In this document: piece after piece, positions 52,702-61,879 of the stretch
Position numbering within the stretch: position 1 is the stretch's first letter
Layout of the letters: each line of letters starts with the position of its first letter
From: Oceanococcus sp051252075
Lineage (GTDB): Bacteria > Pseudomonadota > Gammaproteobacteria > Nevskiales > Oceanococcaceae
Length of the DNA: 64,000 nucleotides
NCBI GenBank assembly: GCA_051252075.1
Contig: JBPOFU010000007.1
Location: 1-64,000, forward strand
Reading direction: 5' to 3'
The notes under the pieces: model-generated
Database searches by the model: none
What the model was told of the DNA's origin: nothing
Seen by the model: the letters and a program-made list of their open reading frames with translations, nothing else
Position numbers and translations under genes: made by a program

Positions 52702-53988
52702 TTACTCGCCAGTCACGCGCGAATTATTTTCAGCCAAACGATGTGCCAACAATTTGGCCAAAAACAGTGCGTACCGAGGCTGACGCCGGATCCCGGCCAC
52801 AAACTCCGCTCGATCAATCGCGATCAATGTCGCTGAACTCGTAGCCACAATATCCGCAGTGCGTGGCGCATTCAGCAAAAAAGACATTTCGCCTAAAAAA
52901 ATGTCATCGGGCGATAACTGCCCAACGCATGTCTCTCCAACGATGACATCGAAAAGTCCATCGGCAATGAAATACAGCGTATCGCTGGATTCGCCTTGTC
53001 GAATGACCAACTCACCCGGTTCAAATGTCAGCATGGGTTTTTGCGCGAACAATTCAGGCCGTAGTGGCTGACCATCTTTTTGATATGCGACCTCGAAAGA
53101 GGCTTCATTTCCCGCCTCGTTAAATTGCAGCGTTCTGGTCACCTCCCGCGCCATCATAATGCCGCGACCACAAGGCTCCATTAGCAAATCCAATGGATCG
53201 ATTTCCTGTTGCGCGCGCCAATCAAATCCTGCACCTTGGTCGGTCACACGAAAGCTCGCGTGATCTTCCTGCAATTGGAATTCGAAACGAACGCGTTTGG
53301 CTGCGATGTCTGGGTCCAGGTTGGCCTGACCCACCAATTGCTTCATGGCATGGCCTTGATTCAACCAAGCACGTTTCTGTTCAGCATCAATACCGCAATT
53401 TCCGTGCTCAATCGCATTCAAAAGAATTTCAGTCAGTGCCAATCGCAATTGATTTTTTTGCGGCGCATCGCAGCGCCCGGTACTGAACAAAAAATTGCAG
53501 ATCAAGTTGACATACACGCCCGCATCAACCGGGTTGTTCTCCAGTTCGAAACTGCCTGCCAAATTTCCTACCAGATCAGCGCCAAGCCCTCTGTGAGATA
53601 CCAAGCGTAAATTGCGTGTCAGTATTCGCAACACATTCGGCAACAAAGCTGCCGCTTCGTCTTGCATGATGGAGATAATAATATTGGCTTGACGCTCAGA
53701 TTCCAGCTGCTCTTTCTGCTCTGCGTCGTCAAAAATAGCTACCATGCCGCCGCTCAGCAACCACGGATCACTTTCAATCTCATTCAACACAGGCAATGGG
53801 TCGAATCCTGGGTCGGCGAAATCCAGCACATACAAATCGGGCAATTCGTAGCCCATAAAACCGACCGGGTCCGCGTGCGGAGATAGCGCTTCCACCCGGT
53901 AGCCCAGCGATTCATTTGACTGCAGCACATTCTCGACGACCGCAATAATATTCGGCCGGCTTGAGATCACTGGTAGCAGTTTCGGCAT
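52702..53988 (-). CDS. Receiver-like / HATPase / cyclic-nucleotide-binding fusion protein
   Basis: The 428-residue cytosolic protein has three parts. The N-terminus (~1-125) resembles a response-regulator receiver with PDLYVLDFADP, but the match is incomplete. The middle (~150-295) is a GHKL ATPase of the anti-sigma-kinase type with N-box LTEILLNAIEHGN, G1 VTDQGAGFDW and G2 GRGIMMAR. The C-terminus (~310-425) is a cNMP-binding domain (FEPGELVIRQGESSDTLYFIADG; FLGEMSFLLNAPRTADIVA). It could sense a cyclic nucleotide and phosphorylate an antagonist protein. A SpoIIE-type phosphatase is encoded 4 kb away. No STAS antagonist is seen in the window. Confidence 0.85.
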   Translation of the reverse strand: MPKLLPVISSRPNIIAVVENVLQSNESLGYRVEALSPHADPVGFMGYELPDLYVLDFADPGFDPLPVLNEIESDPWLLSGGMVAIFDDAEQKEQLESERQANIIISIMQDEAAALLPNVLRILTRNLRLVSHRGLGADLVGNLAGSFELENNPVDAGVYVNLICNFLFSTGRCDAPQKNQLRLALTEILLNAIEHGNCGIDAEQKRAWLNQGHAMKQLVGQANLDPDIAAKRVRFEFQLQEDHASFRVTDQGAGFDWRAQQEIDPLDLLMEPCGRGIMMAREVTRTLQFNEAGNEASFEVAYQKDGQPLRPELFAQKPMLTFEPGELVIRQGESSDTLYFIADGLFDVIVGETCVGQLSPDDIFLGEMSFLLNAPRTADIVATSSATLIAIDRAEFVAGIRRQPRYALFLAKLLAHRLAENNSRVTGE

Positions 53989-54018
53989 GGTTTTTACTTA
54001 CGTCTCAAGTTCGATAGG

Positions 54019-54264
54019 GTGGATTCATTCGTCCCATTTGGAATCCTACCCAAGATCCAGCTCGACTGGGCATGGCTTCGACAAAATTGCACTTTAGGGA
54101 CAACCTCAGCACTCGATGGTTTGCTGGATAGATTTGCTAGTGAAGTACATTACCGCACAGAATACGATGCCATGCTGATCGCCCGTTTTCACGCGGGCTT
54201 GCAGCTACTAGAGTCCGCAGGTTCAAGCGGCCCAACCGACCCGCTACCAGGTTTCAAGCCATGA
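54019..54264 (+). CDS. Small hypothetical protein preceding the LVIVD lipoprotein
   Basis: An 81-residue frame starts with GTG at 54019 and overlaps the next start codon by 4 bases (ATGA), a sign of real coupling. The sequence (LDWAWLRQNCTLG; ALDGLLDRFASEVHYRTEYDAM) looks helical and cytosolic, with no signal peptide or known motif. It may be real, but could also be a chance frame in a short divergent gap. Confidence 0.4.
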   Translation: MDSFVPFGILPKIQLDWAWLRQNCTLGTTSALDGLLDRFASEVHYRTEYDAMLIARFHAGLQLLESAGSSGPTDPLPGFKP

Positions 54265-55814
54265 ATGGATACAACAGTTGTTCTCTCGCATACCTGCTGA
54301 TCAGCTTGTGCCTCATTTCCGCCTGCGGTGATTCAGGCACGAACGGCGGCTCTGGTACGGGCGGGGCGACCGATCAGGACATATTGGAAACCGGCCTGCA
54401 GGGCCAAGTGCCTCTGGCCGACCAGCTTAGCGGCGTTGCCGCGCAGGGCTACCGCAAGGGCTTGCGACTGGTGGGGCAAAACTCCATTTTGGACCGTGGC
54501 GCAAACTTCAGCATGGCCTGGCTAGATGATTGCGCTTACGTCACTACGACATCGCCTGGCCAAATATTCGGCCCTACATCCTCCCCCTATATTGATCCGC
54601 AATACAGCCCTCTCAATGGCATGGCGGTAATAGATGCGGCTGATCCTACAAACCCCAAATTACTGGACATACTGCAAAGCCCCGCGATGATCGCACCGCA
54701 TGAATCCCTGCATGCCAATCAGGCACGCCACATTATTGTGGGCACGCGAGGGGGCGGCACCGCCTTTGATATTTATGATGCGAAAGATTGCCGCAACCCG
54801 GTGCTCAAGGCCACCATTAACATTGGCGTAGGCATCACCTTGCCGCCATTGCCGGACCTGCCGGGCGGCCTTGGCACGATCGATCAAGGCTTACCGTTTA
54901 TGGGCCACGCCTTATGTATAACCGACGACGGCATGACCGCTTATGCCACCAGTTCGGCACAAAGCAATGCGGTCATAGATCTAACCGATATCGAAAACCC
55001 GTCACTGATCCAACTGTATGCACCGGCGTCTCACGACTGCGGACTCAACCCTGACGGCACGCGCTTGTATCAGGCGAACTTCGGCTTTGTTTCGCTAGGC
55101 CTAGGCCTGCCCAATGGGCCCGCAGTAGGACAAAATGGTTTGCTGATCTTGGATGTCAGCGGCTTCCAAGATCGCAGCACGCCACCATCCCCACTGATGT
55201 TCGGAACCACGCCCCCACAGGTCGGCTTTCTCGGTTGGACCAACCTGCTAGAGGGTGAAGCCCCTTCCGCCGGCTCCCACACCGCACGCTGGTTTAAAAA
55301 TGGTGGCCGAACCTATCTGTATTCCAGCGATGAATGGCCGACCTCCGGCGTCTGCCCCTGGGCACACGGTCGCATTATCGATATCACCGATGAAACCAAT
55401 CCTATTGAAGTTGCGGATATCACACTGGAAGTGAACCAGTTGGAAAATTGTCTGACTACGGAATTGGATATCGCCAATTATTCGGCTCACTACGTCGGCT
55501 TTGATGATGTCAATAACGCCACCACGCTGTTCACTACGCATTACTCGGCGGGACTGCGCGTCTGGGACATACACGACCCCGCCAACCCAGTAGAAATTGC
55601 CTACTGGCACCCTGCCCCCAACCCCAACACGCCAACTGTCTTTCTATCCGAGGGGTTTGGCAGTTCCGCGGACCGTTGGGATGCGGTGGCCACCTACGTG
55701 CGCTATCGCCCGGAAACCGGTCATATCTGGATCGCGGGATACAGCTCAGGCTTCCAAATATTGGAATTTACCGATTCGGCCGGCCCCACGGTGCCCAAAC
55801 CGACTGGCAAGTGA
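54261..55814 (+). CDS. LVIVD-type beta-propeller lipoprotein
   Basis: The 517-residue product has a lipobox (LISAC, cysteine at ~residue 22) and a Gly/Thr linker. Repeated propeller-like blades follow, with the pattern aspartate/valine-Asp-Pro-Thr/Ala-Asn-Pro (DAADPTNPKLLD; DLTDIENPSLIQL; DITDETNPIEVAD; DIHDPANPVEIAYW). These are LVIVD-like repeats found in surface proteins of many bacteria, of unknown activity. It is 39 bases before a polytopic membrane-protein gene on the same strand, so the two may work together. Several cysteines could form disulfides in the periplasm or on the cell surface. Confidence 0.75.
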   Translation: MNGYNSCSLAYLLISLCLISACGDSGTNGGSGTGGATDQDILETGLQGQVPLADQLSGVAAQGYRKGLRLVGQNSILDRGANFSMAWLDDCAYVTTTSPGQIFGPTSSPYIDPQYSPLNGMAVIDAADPTNPKLLDILQSPAMIAPHESLHANQARHIIVGTRGGGTAFDIYDAKDCRNPVLKATINIGVGITLPPLPDLPGGLGTIDQGLPFMGHALCITDDGMTAYATSSAQSNAVIDLTDIENPSLIQLYAPASHDCGLNPDGTRLYQANFGFVSLGLGLPNGPAVGQNGLLILDVSGFQDRSTPPSPLMFGTTPPQVGFLGWTNLLEGEAPSAGSHTARWFKNGGRTYLYSSDEWPTSGVCPWAHGRIIDITDETNPIEVADITLEVNQLENCLTTELDIANYSAHYVGFDDVNNATTLFTTHYSAGLRVWDIHDPANPVEIAYWHPAPNPNTPTVFLSEGFGSSADRWDAVATYVRYRPETGHIWIAGYSSGFQILEFTDSAGPTVPKPTGK

Positions 55815-55853
55815 TGCCGTTAATAACAAAAGCGACAAGCTAAACTGATCCCT

Positions 55854-57332
55854 ATGCGTTGGATACGGCTGATAGCGTGCTGTGGCCTGGCATTGTTTGC
55901 TAATGCTGCGCAAGCTCATTCGTTTGGCAAGCTCTACACCCTGCCAGTACCGCTGTGGATGTACACCTGGGGTGCTTCGGCAGCTCTCATCCTTTCGTTT
56001 GTGATGGTTGCTTGGTTCGTCAATCAACCTAACGATCAACGCGTGCACCGTCAGTATGATTTGAGCCAACAGCGATGGGCGAAGTGCTTGCTAAGCTGGC
56101 CAGCCATCGCTGCGCTCAAGGCCATCAGCTTGTGTGGCTTGCTGCTGTGCATCGCCACAGGCTTGTTCGGCACTGGCAATGCCTACCTCAACTTCAACAT
56201 GACCTTTTTCTGGATTGTATTTGTGCTGGGGTTTGGCTATTTCACAGCACTGTTCGGCGGCCTGTACAACGCTATCAATCCTTGGAAAACGATGGTATCG
56301 CTAAGCGCATACCTGCTGCCAACACATTTCCAAGGACGCTTTAACTATCCGATATGCTTGGGTTGCTGGCCGGCATTTGGCCTTTATCTAACGTTTATCT
56401 GGATAGAATTGTTCGGCGAGGGAGAGCCCTATTCTCTCTCCCTGTTGTTAATTGCCTATAGCGCTTTCAATTTGGCCGGTGCTTGGTTAATCGGCTCGCG
56501 CCATTGGTTCGAGCATGCAGAGTTCTTCAGCGTGTTGTTTCGACTGATCTCAAAAATGGCTCCACTCCAGTATCTCCCTCCGCATCAATCAGCGGCGCAT
56601 GGGAAACTGATATTGCAAATGCCCTTTGTAGGATTACTGCAGTCGCGCGCCGTGTCTTTCAGCGAACTGTTGTTCTTGCTGTTTATCCTGTCGTCGACCG
56701 CTTTCGATGGCCTGCATCAAACCGATGTGTGGGTGCGCTTTTACTGGCAAGACATCGCTGGCACGCTCGCTCCCTGGACCGGCGAGAACATCGTTCAAGC
56801 CTACCCGCTATTACGCTCGCTATATTTGGCGTTTCAATCGGCGGTACTGCTGCTATCCCCCCTGCTCTATCTCGGTTTTTATTTGGCTTGCTTGTGGATT
56901 TTGCAAGGCATAACGCGCAGCACTTTCAGCTTGCAGCAATTGGCGCTGCACTTTGCCTACAGCTTGCTGCCGATTGCTTTGGTGTATCACGTCACCCATT
57001 ACTACACCTTGATACTCAGCCAAGGCGCAATGATCTTTCGACTGGTTTCCGATCCCTTTGGCTGGGGATGGAATTTATTCGGCACGGCGCAAATGATGCC
57101 TAAAACGTTAATGCCGGATATGGACTGGGTGTGGCATACCCAAGTGTGCCTCATCCTTCTGGGCCATATCGTAAGCGTGTATCTCGCTCACAAACAGGCT
57201 TTACGCCTGTTTCCAAACCGCCGTGAAGCCTTGCTCAGCCAGTTGCCTATGTTGGTATTGATGGTGGCCTTTACCTGCTTTGGCCTATGGATTTTGGCCC
57301 AGCCGATTACCAGCACGGTGATTCCACAATAG
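55854..57332 (+). CDS. Polytopic membrane protein, similar to proteins labelled fenitrothion hydrolase
   Basis: The 492-residue product has a signal peptide (cleavage after AQA) followed by HSFGKLYTLPVPLWMYTWG and about 11 further membrane helices. Residues such as GGLYNAINPWKTM and the conserved HSFG start resemble a proteobacterial family commonly named after the membrane-bound fenitrothion hydrolase Fed. That name may not describe the function here. Many histidines (RHWFEHAEFF; YHVTHYYTLI) suggest metal or haem binding. It follows the LVIVD lipoprotein by 39 bases. Confidence 0.65.
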   Translation: MRWIRLIACCGLALFANAAQAHSFGKLYTLPVPLWMYTWGASAALILSFVMVAWFVNQPNDQRVHRQYDLSQQRWAKCLLSWPAIAALKAISLCGLLLCIATGLFGTGNAYLNFNMTFFWIVFVLGFGYFTALFGGLYNAINPWKTMVSLSAYLLPTHFQGRFNYPICLGCWPAFGLYLTFIWIELFGEGEPYSLSLLLIAYSAFNLAGAWLIGSRHWFEHAEFFSVLFRLISKMAPLQYLPPHQSAAHGKLILQMPFVGLLQSRAVSFSELLFLLFILSSTAFDGLHQTDVWVRFYWQDIAGTLAPWTGENIVQAYPLLRSLYLAFQSAVLLLSPLLYLGFYLACLWILQGITRSTFSLQQLALHFAYSLLPIALVYHVTHYYTLILSQGAMIFRLVSDPFGWGWNLFGTAQMMPKTLMPDMDWVWHTQVCLILLGHIVSVYLAHKQALRLFPNRREALLSQLPMLVLMVAFTCFGLWILAQPITSTVIPQ

Positions 57333-57384
57333 CGATCGAATGAACTGGGTGGATGCTCGTACTTTGTTAGGAATGTCCTAAAGA

Positions 57385-58005
57385 CTAACTCACAGTATGC
57401 TTGCGAACGTATTGCCCAGTACGCTTTTGATATTGATACAAACTCTCTCTGGCGTCCGCTAAGAGCCCACGGGCATTCATTAATCGCGTTTCTATGTGTT
57501 TGCGGTTAAAGCTCGTGGACTTTTCCCACTGCGCCTGTAAATGCTGAGTGCGCTGCTGTACTTCATTCACGATACGATTCAATCGCAGCAATTCAGGATC
57601 GGTCAGTTTTTGCCCGCTACGCCCCTCCATCTCAGTTTGAATTTGTTTATTGATGCGGTAGTCGTTACGTAAGGCAGCCACCACTTTCTCCGTGCGCGGG
57701 GCCAAAATCTCTATTGCCTTTTCAAAATACGCCTCATGGACACGCAGGCGCACAGGATCTGTTTCTAGGATTATTTTGTCCAACACACCAATCAAATAAT
57801 TTTCGATCGCTTCGATGGTTTGATTTTCAAACCGTGTGCCTCGAAAACTTTCAGAGATAATTGCATCAAAGCGCGCATAGCGTCGCCACTTATAAAGTGG
57901 GTCCAAAATGAGCCGCAATGCCCTGCGTTTGCGAGCAGCCTGTTGCGATTCACGTGGATTTGTGGACGCGTCAGCATGTCTTTCTGGGGATATAGGTGTT
58001 TCCAT
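57385..58005 (-). CDS. Coiled-coil protein of unknown function
   Basis: The 206-residue soluble protein is largely helical: a basic N-terminus (ARKRRALRLILDPLYKWRRYARFD), then long helices with coiled-coil heptads (LNRIVNEVQQRTQHLQAQWEK) and a basic tail. No signal peptide is present. It is 60 bases from the start side of the SpoIIE-type phosphatase gene on the same strand, downstream of it, so it may be cotranscribed and regulated by it. A 6-bp hairpin with a 3-base loop (57367-57381) follows the stop. The family is not recognised. Confidence 0.7.
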   Translation of the reverse strand: METPISPERHADASTNPRESQQAARKRRALRLILDPLYKWRRYARFDAIISESFRGTRFENQTIEAIENYLIGVLDKIILETDPVRLRVHEAYFEKAIEILAPRTEKVVAALRNDYRINKQIQTEMEGRSGQKLTDPELLRLNRIVNEVQQRTQHLQAQWEKSTSFNRKHIETRLMNARGLLADARESLYQYQKRTGQYVRKHTVS

Positions 58006-58065
58006 TTTCCGCCTAGGATAGTACAGCCGCGGGCATCGGTACGATTAAAGGTTAATCGAGCTTAT

Positions 58066-59490
58066 CTACACATTTGTAGGGCGTTGGTACTGGATGCAGA
58101 CCATACTGATATCGTCTTCAAACTGCTTCGCGCCTACAAAATCATAGATACCGTCAAACGCACTATGCAGGACATTGTTCGCCGTTATGGCTGCTGCAGG
58201 CTGACAGGATTCCACAAAACGCGCCATCCCATATTCTTCGCCTATGCCATCACATTTCACCTCTATAAAGCCATCCGTCCAAAGCACCAAAGTCTCGCCT
58301 TCGTTCAGTTGAATCGTCTCGAGTTCTCCAAGCAAGTCTCCTTCAAACATGCCCATAGCCATACCGCTGCCGCTAACGTTTTGGGGCTCAGATTGCTGCG
58401 CGTTGACAATCAAACTCGGCGGGTGACCCAAATGAATAATCTCTAACTTTCCGCTGCTGTATAAGCGCCCAAATACTCCGGTTATGTAACCCAATTCACC
58501 ACCGCTGGTCAGTGCCCTATGGACGCAATCGGCCCAATCTCTAGGTGTGCCGGAAAAGCCACCACCTTCAAGCGCTGATTTGGCGACTATCGAGAGCATT
58601 CCCGCACTCGCGCCATGCCCCATGGCATCGCACAAGGCAAAATTCAACTCGCCTTGCTCCCCTTCCTTGAGCATGAAAAAGTCACCTGAAAACTCTCCAT
58701 ACATCTCTATGTGAGCAGATATTTGTGCAAATGGCAGCTGCCGAACAGGGTCTGATAGGGCCGAAATAAACCGTCGAATCTCCAGAATCTTCTCTTCTTT
58801 TTCTTCGCCATGACGGCCCAAGATTTCGGACAACTCACTCTTCGCAGACTGCACTGCAAAATATATTTTTATGGCATTTTGAACCTTGTCCTGGAGATGC
58901 ATCAAAACCATGATCAAAGGCCCCAGCAACACAATAGCCAGAAGCAGTACGCTCATGCCCCTAACCGTTTCAGCCTGCTGCCAAAAGATGGCTGCATGCG
59001 CACTTGCCACCAGCCCCAGCCCCGCCAGGAAAACGACTTGCACCCTAACGGCATGTCGCGGCACCAAAAAGGTTTTCGCAATAATTTGATACAAGGGTAT
59101 GCCGAGCATAACGAGAGGCGGCCAGCCCTTGCTCAATATGAGGTGCCGCTCGGGACCAAATAGATAGGCCGTTGTTTGCAAAAAAATAACTGAACCCAAC
59201 AGAACAATCCAACTTACAGCTATCGCGTAAGCGTATTGTTTGGCGAGCAATTGAATGATCAGCGGGAAGGCCCAAAGCAGCCCGCACACCAGGCACAATG
59301 CAACAAAATTAGCGCCAGGCATCTCCCTGGTAAACGTGACGATAGCCATGAGAAAGGACGCTAACAATGCCAGCAATGTCATCGTGATCTGAATTGTGCG
59401 AAACCCAGCGCCCAGCCGATCATTGACCAGATTTGTTCGGTCTTTTCTTAGCGTTTTCTTTCGCCTATTCGTGTTGCTTAAGTCTGTCAT
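58066..59490 (-). CDS. Membrane-anchored SpoIIE/PP2C-type serine phosphatase
   Basis: The 474-residue protein has six predicted helices in residues ~30-215 and a short linker helix. A cytosolic PP2C-type phosphatase of the SpoIIE group follows: GDFFMLKEG, CDAMGHGASAGMLS, DGFIEVK and the final metal-binding KQFEDDISMV. Such phosphatases usually dephosphorylate an anti-sigma antagonist or a related switch protein. No obvious input ligand site lies in the membrane part. The downstream coiled-coil gene is 60 bases away. A GHKL kinase-like protein is encoded upstream at 52702-53988, a possible opposite activity. Confidence 0.85.
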   Translation of the reverse strand: MTDLSNTNRRKKTLRKDRTNLVNDRLGAGFRTIQITMTLLALLASFLMAIVTFTREMPGANFVALCLVCGLLWAFPLIIQLLAKQYAYAIAVSWIVLLGSVIFLQTTAYLFGPERHLILSKGWPPLVMLGIPLYQIIAKTFLVPRHAVRVQVVFLAGLGLVASAHAAIFWQQAETVRGMSVLLLAIVLLGPLIMVLMHLQDKVQNAIKIYFAVQSAKSELSEILGRHGEEKEEKILEIRRFISALSDPVRQLPFAQISAHIEMYGEFSGDFFMLKEGEQGELNFALCDAMGHGASAGMLSIVAKSALEGGGFSGTPRDWADCVHRALTSGGELGYITGVFGRLYSSGKLEIIHLGHPPSLIVNAQQSEPQNVSGSGMAMGMFEGDLLGELETIQLNEGETLVLWTDGFIEVKCDGIGEEYGMARFVESCQPAAAITANNVLHSAFDGIYDFVGAKQFEDDISMVCIQYQRPTNV

Positions 59491-59888
59491 CGATACCTTT
59501 TCACATGCGATGAATGCTGGATCTGTGACACCTATCCAAACTCGGCGGCTCGGTTGAACATGATACAGAGCACTTAAATTCTAATAACATCTTGATTGCT
59601 TGGACTAGCTGACAAGTTTCATATGCAAGTATTCGTCCGCAATAGTGTGTGAATTGGTGAAAATCGAACTTGCCGGATTCAAAGAACCTCAGATTTCTTT
59701 GAGAAAATACGCCTCCACAATGTGCTAAATACTGCCGCAAATTCGTATCAAAGTCGTAATCGAGAAAATTTAACGCGGGCTTACCGCTGCTTGGGATTTT
59801 GTCAATCCCGTTTTACACTCTTACTACGCTCGATAGGCGCTGGTGAAACAGACATGTCAACACAATATCACGCAGTAAAAATAATGCT
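59491..59888. other. AT-rich divergent gap of 398 bases
   Basis: The gap separates the divergent phosphatase and FimV-like genes and must hold both promoters. It has a perfect 8-bp inverted repeat TCAAAGAA/TTCTTTGA (59679-59702) and a GGGATT/AATCCC hairpin followed by GTTTTA (59793-59814), about 75 bases before the FimV-like start. The 79-codon minus-strand frame in it looks spurious. Confidence 0.5.
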
Positions 59889-61868
59889 ATGAACTCACAG
59901 AAACTTGGGCTCGTTTTGGCTGCTGGTAGTCTGTTGTTCAGCAGTGGCAGTCAGGCCATCACCATTGGCAGTCCGCAGCTCGACTCCTATTTGGCGCAAC
60001 CGTTACTCGCGTTTGTGCCCGTTTCTGACTTGGATATTGGCAAACACCCAAGTTACTATAAAATTCGCGCACTACCGGCCAGTGAATACAGTGCGCTAGG
60101 CTTAGACCCGCCTGATTTCCCAGTACAAAACCTTAAGGTGAGTTGGGTCAGTTCAGAGCGCGGCCAAGGGCGCATTTCTATCAGCAGTCAACGCGCCGTT
60201 ACAGAACCCGTGGTCACCGTATTGCTTGAAATTCGCGGACCACGGCAACGCTGGGTGCGCCAACTCAATTTGCTATTAGACCCTCCTCCTGCAGGGGCCT
60301 CTGCAAGCACAGAGCTTCCAAAAGTAGCACCGCAACCAAACACGGCAAATGCAACACGCAGGAATACACAATACGGCCCAGTGAGCCGAGGAGAGGTTTT
60401 GTCGGTCATTGCACAAAACGTGCGCATGGATCGCAGTATCCCCTTAACGAAAATGGCCCAAGCCATTATTGATGCCAATAAAACTGCCTTCCCCAACGGC
60501 CCGCGCAGTTTGAGCAGCGGCGTTATGCTGAATATTCCAACTGCTGAACAAATCGAGCTGGCGTCGAATAATGTCGCTCTAATGGCTCCAAAAAAAGCGC
60601 CCGCTCCTCAAGCAGTTGAGCCCTCAAACCACAGCAGAAAATCTAAGCTTTCTAAAGCTGCAGCTTCCGCCCCCTTCTTACCAAAATACAAACATACAAA
60701 GGGACATTTTTATCCCCTGACGGTCCAGTTTTTGAGCTACGAAGACATTCGGCCGGTCAATTTACAACCCGCTTTGCGGGCATTGGAAGCTGCTGAGCCT
60801 ATGCGTTTTCGGGCTGATTGGACGCTAAGTCTGAAGCCCAAAGGCGAGACAATCGCATCAAATTCTTCAACAGACACAGAAGTATCCCCACTGTCGATAG
60901 CTGCCATCTCTGATGTAGATGAGGACCGCAATAAAACCGTTGAGGATGCGGCCTTTGCGATTGCAGTTCGCTCTCCAGACACTGCGCAGCTCGAGCTAGC
61001 AGCGGACGCTTCCCAGGCCACTCAAGGGCAAGCTTCAACAACAAGGGCTCAATACTATCGGCCTATGGAGTCGTCGAAAGACGAGCCTGTGAGCGACGTA
61101 AAATTAAATAACATCAATTCAGCGCCTTTATCCGAAACGTCGTCGTCAGATGCAATTGAAACCTCCCTATCAACAGTAGAATCCTCTACTAGCAAAAATA
61201 TCGTCAACAAGAGCAACTCTAAGCGTTGGCTGTGGTGGCTGCTACTAGCCCCTGCAGTCGCATTTATTGCTTGGTTGCAACGCAACAGCTGGCAACTGAG
61301 AAAACCGAATTCAGACACCTCAGAGCCAGCCCTAGCACCCACAATAGATGATGAAAGCCAGCAGCAGGCCAAGCCATCACAAAGATCTCCTGAGCAGGAC
61401 ATTGTCCGTCAAGCAATAAAGCGCCGCCTCAAGGTGGCGCTGGAATCCACTGAAGAAAATAACGCACGCCAAGCAAAAGTCGCATTGGCGTTGTTTGATA
61501 GAGGGCGTATCGACGAAGCGGAAATCCTTACAGAGGAACTGCTAGCACGCATCGAGGAGCAAACCGCAGCTAAACTGGCACAAGAAAATCAAAATTTAGA
61601 AACGGCCCCAACCCTACGAACAGTTCAGCCCGTCAAGAAAAGCCCTGCGGCCAGCGCAACTTTAGAAAACTCAGAATTTGAGCAACGGCGGCTACTCAAA
61701 GCGGCTCGCAAGCTGCTCAGTTCGAACTTGAGTCACGAATCAGAACGCCAGGTGAAAGTCGCAACAGCTTTGTGCGAGCGAGGCAACACCGAGCGCGCGC
61801 AGCAAATCCTGGAAAAGGTAAAAACAGAATTACAAAAGCAAGAATCTGCGACTCGTTCTGCGAGTTGA
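59889..61868 (+). CDS. Second, smaller FimV-like protein
   Basis: The 659-residue product has a signal peptide (cleavage after SQA), then ITIGSPQLDSYLAQPL, the same kind of N-terminal domain as FimV. A LysM-like segment (YGPVSRGEVLSVIAQNV, ~161-220), a Ser/Thr-rich linker and one membrane helix near 447-463 (WLWWLLLAPAVAFIAWL) follow. The cytoplasmic part has two similar helical repeats (VALALFDRGRIDEAEIL and VATALCERGNTERAQQIL) reminiscent of the FimV TPR end. The long acidic tail of FimV is missing. A polar or septal peptidoglycan-binding scaffold is the likely role. It is convergent with the next gene, 11 bases apart. Confidence 0.8.
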   Translation: MNSQKLGLVLAAGSLLFSSGSQAITIGSPQLDSYLAQPLLAFVPVSDLDIGKHPSYYKIRALPASEYSALGLDPPDFPVQNLKVSWVSSERGQGRISISSQRAVTEPVVTVLLEIRGPRQRWVRQLNLLLDPPPAGASASTELPKVAPQPNTANATRRNTQYGPVSRGEVLSVIAQNVRMDRSIPLTKMAQAIIDANKTAFPNGPRSLSSGVMLNIPTAEQIELASNNVALMAPKKAPAPQAVEPSNHSRKSKLSKAAASAPFLPKYKHTKGHFYPLTVQFLSYEDIRPVNLQPALRALEAAEPMRFRADWTLSLKPKGETIASNSSTDTEVSPLSIAAISDVDEDRNKTVEDAAFAIAVRSPDTAQLELAADASQATQGQASTTRAQYYRPMESSKDEPVSDVKLNNINSAPLSETSSSDAIETSLSTVESSTSKNIVNKSNSKRWLWWLLLAPAVAFIAWLQRNSWQLRKPNSDTSEPALAPTIDDESQQQAKPSQRSPEQDIVRQAIKRRLKVALESTEENNARQAKVALALFDRGRIDEAEILTEELLARIEEQTAAKLAQENQNLETAPTLRTVQPVKKSPAASATLENSEFEQRRLLKAARKLLSSNLSHESERQVKVATALCERGNTERAQQILEKVKTELQKQESATRSAS

Positions 61869-61879
61869 TCTAACGCGGG

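Noticed and set aside
59501..59740. A 79-codon minus-strand frame in the phosphatase/FimV-like gap
   Set aside because: Odd composition rich in Cys and His, no good ribosome binding site, and it would end right at the phosphatase promoter region.
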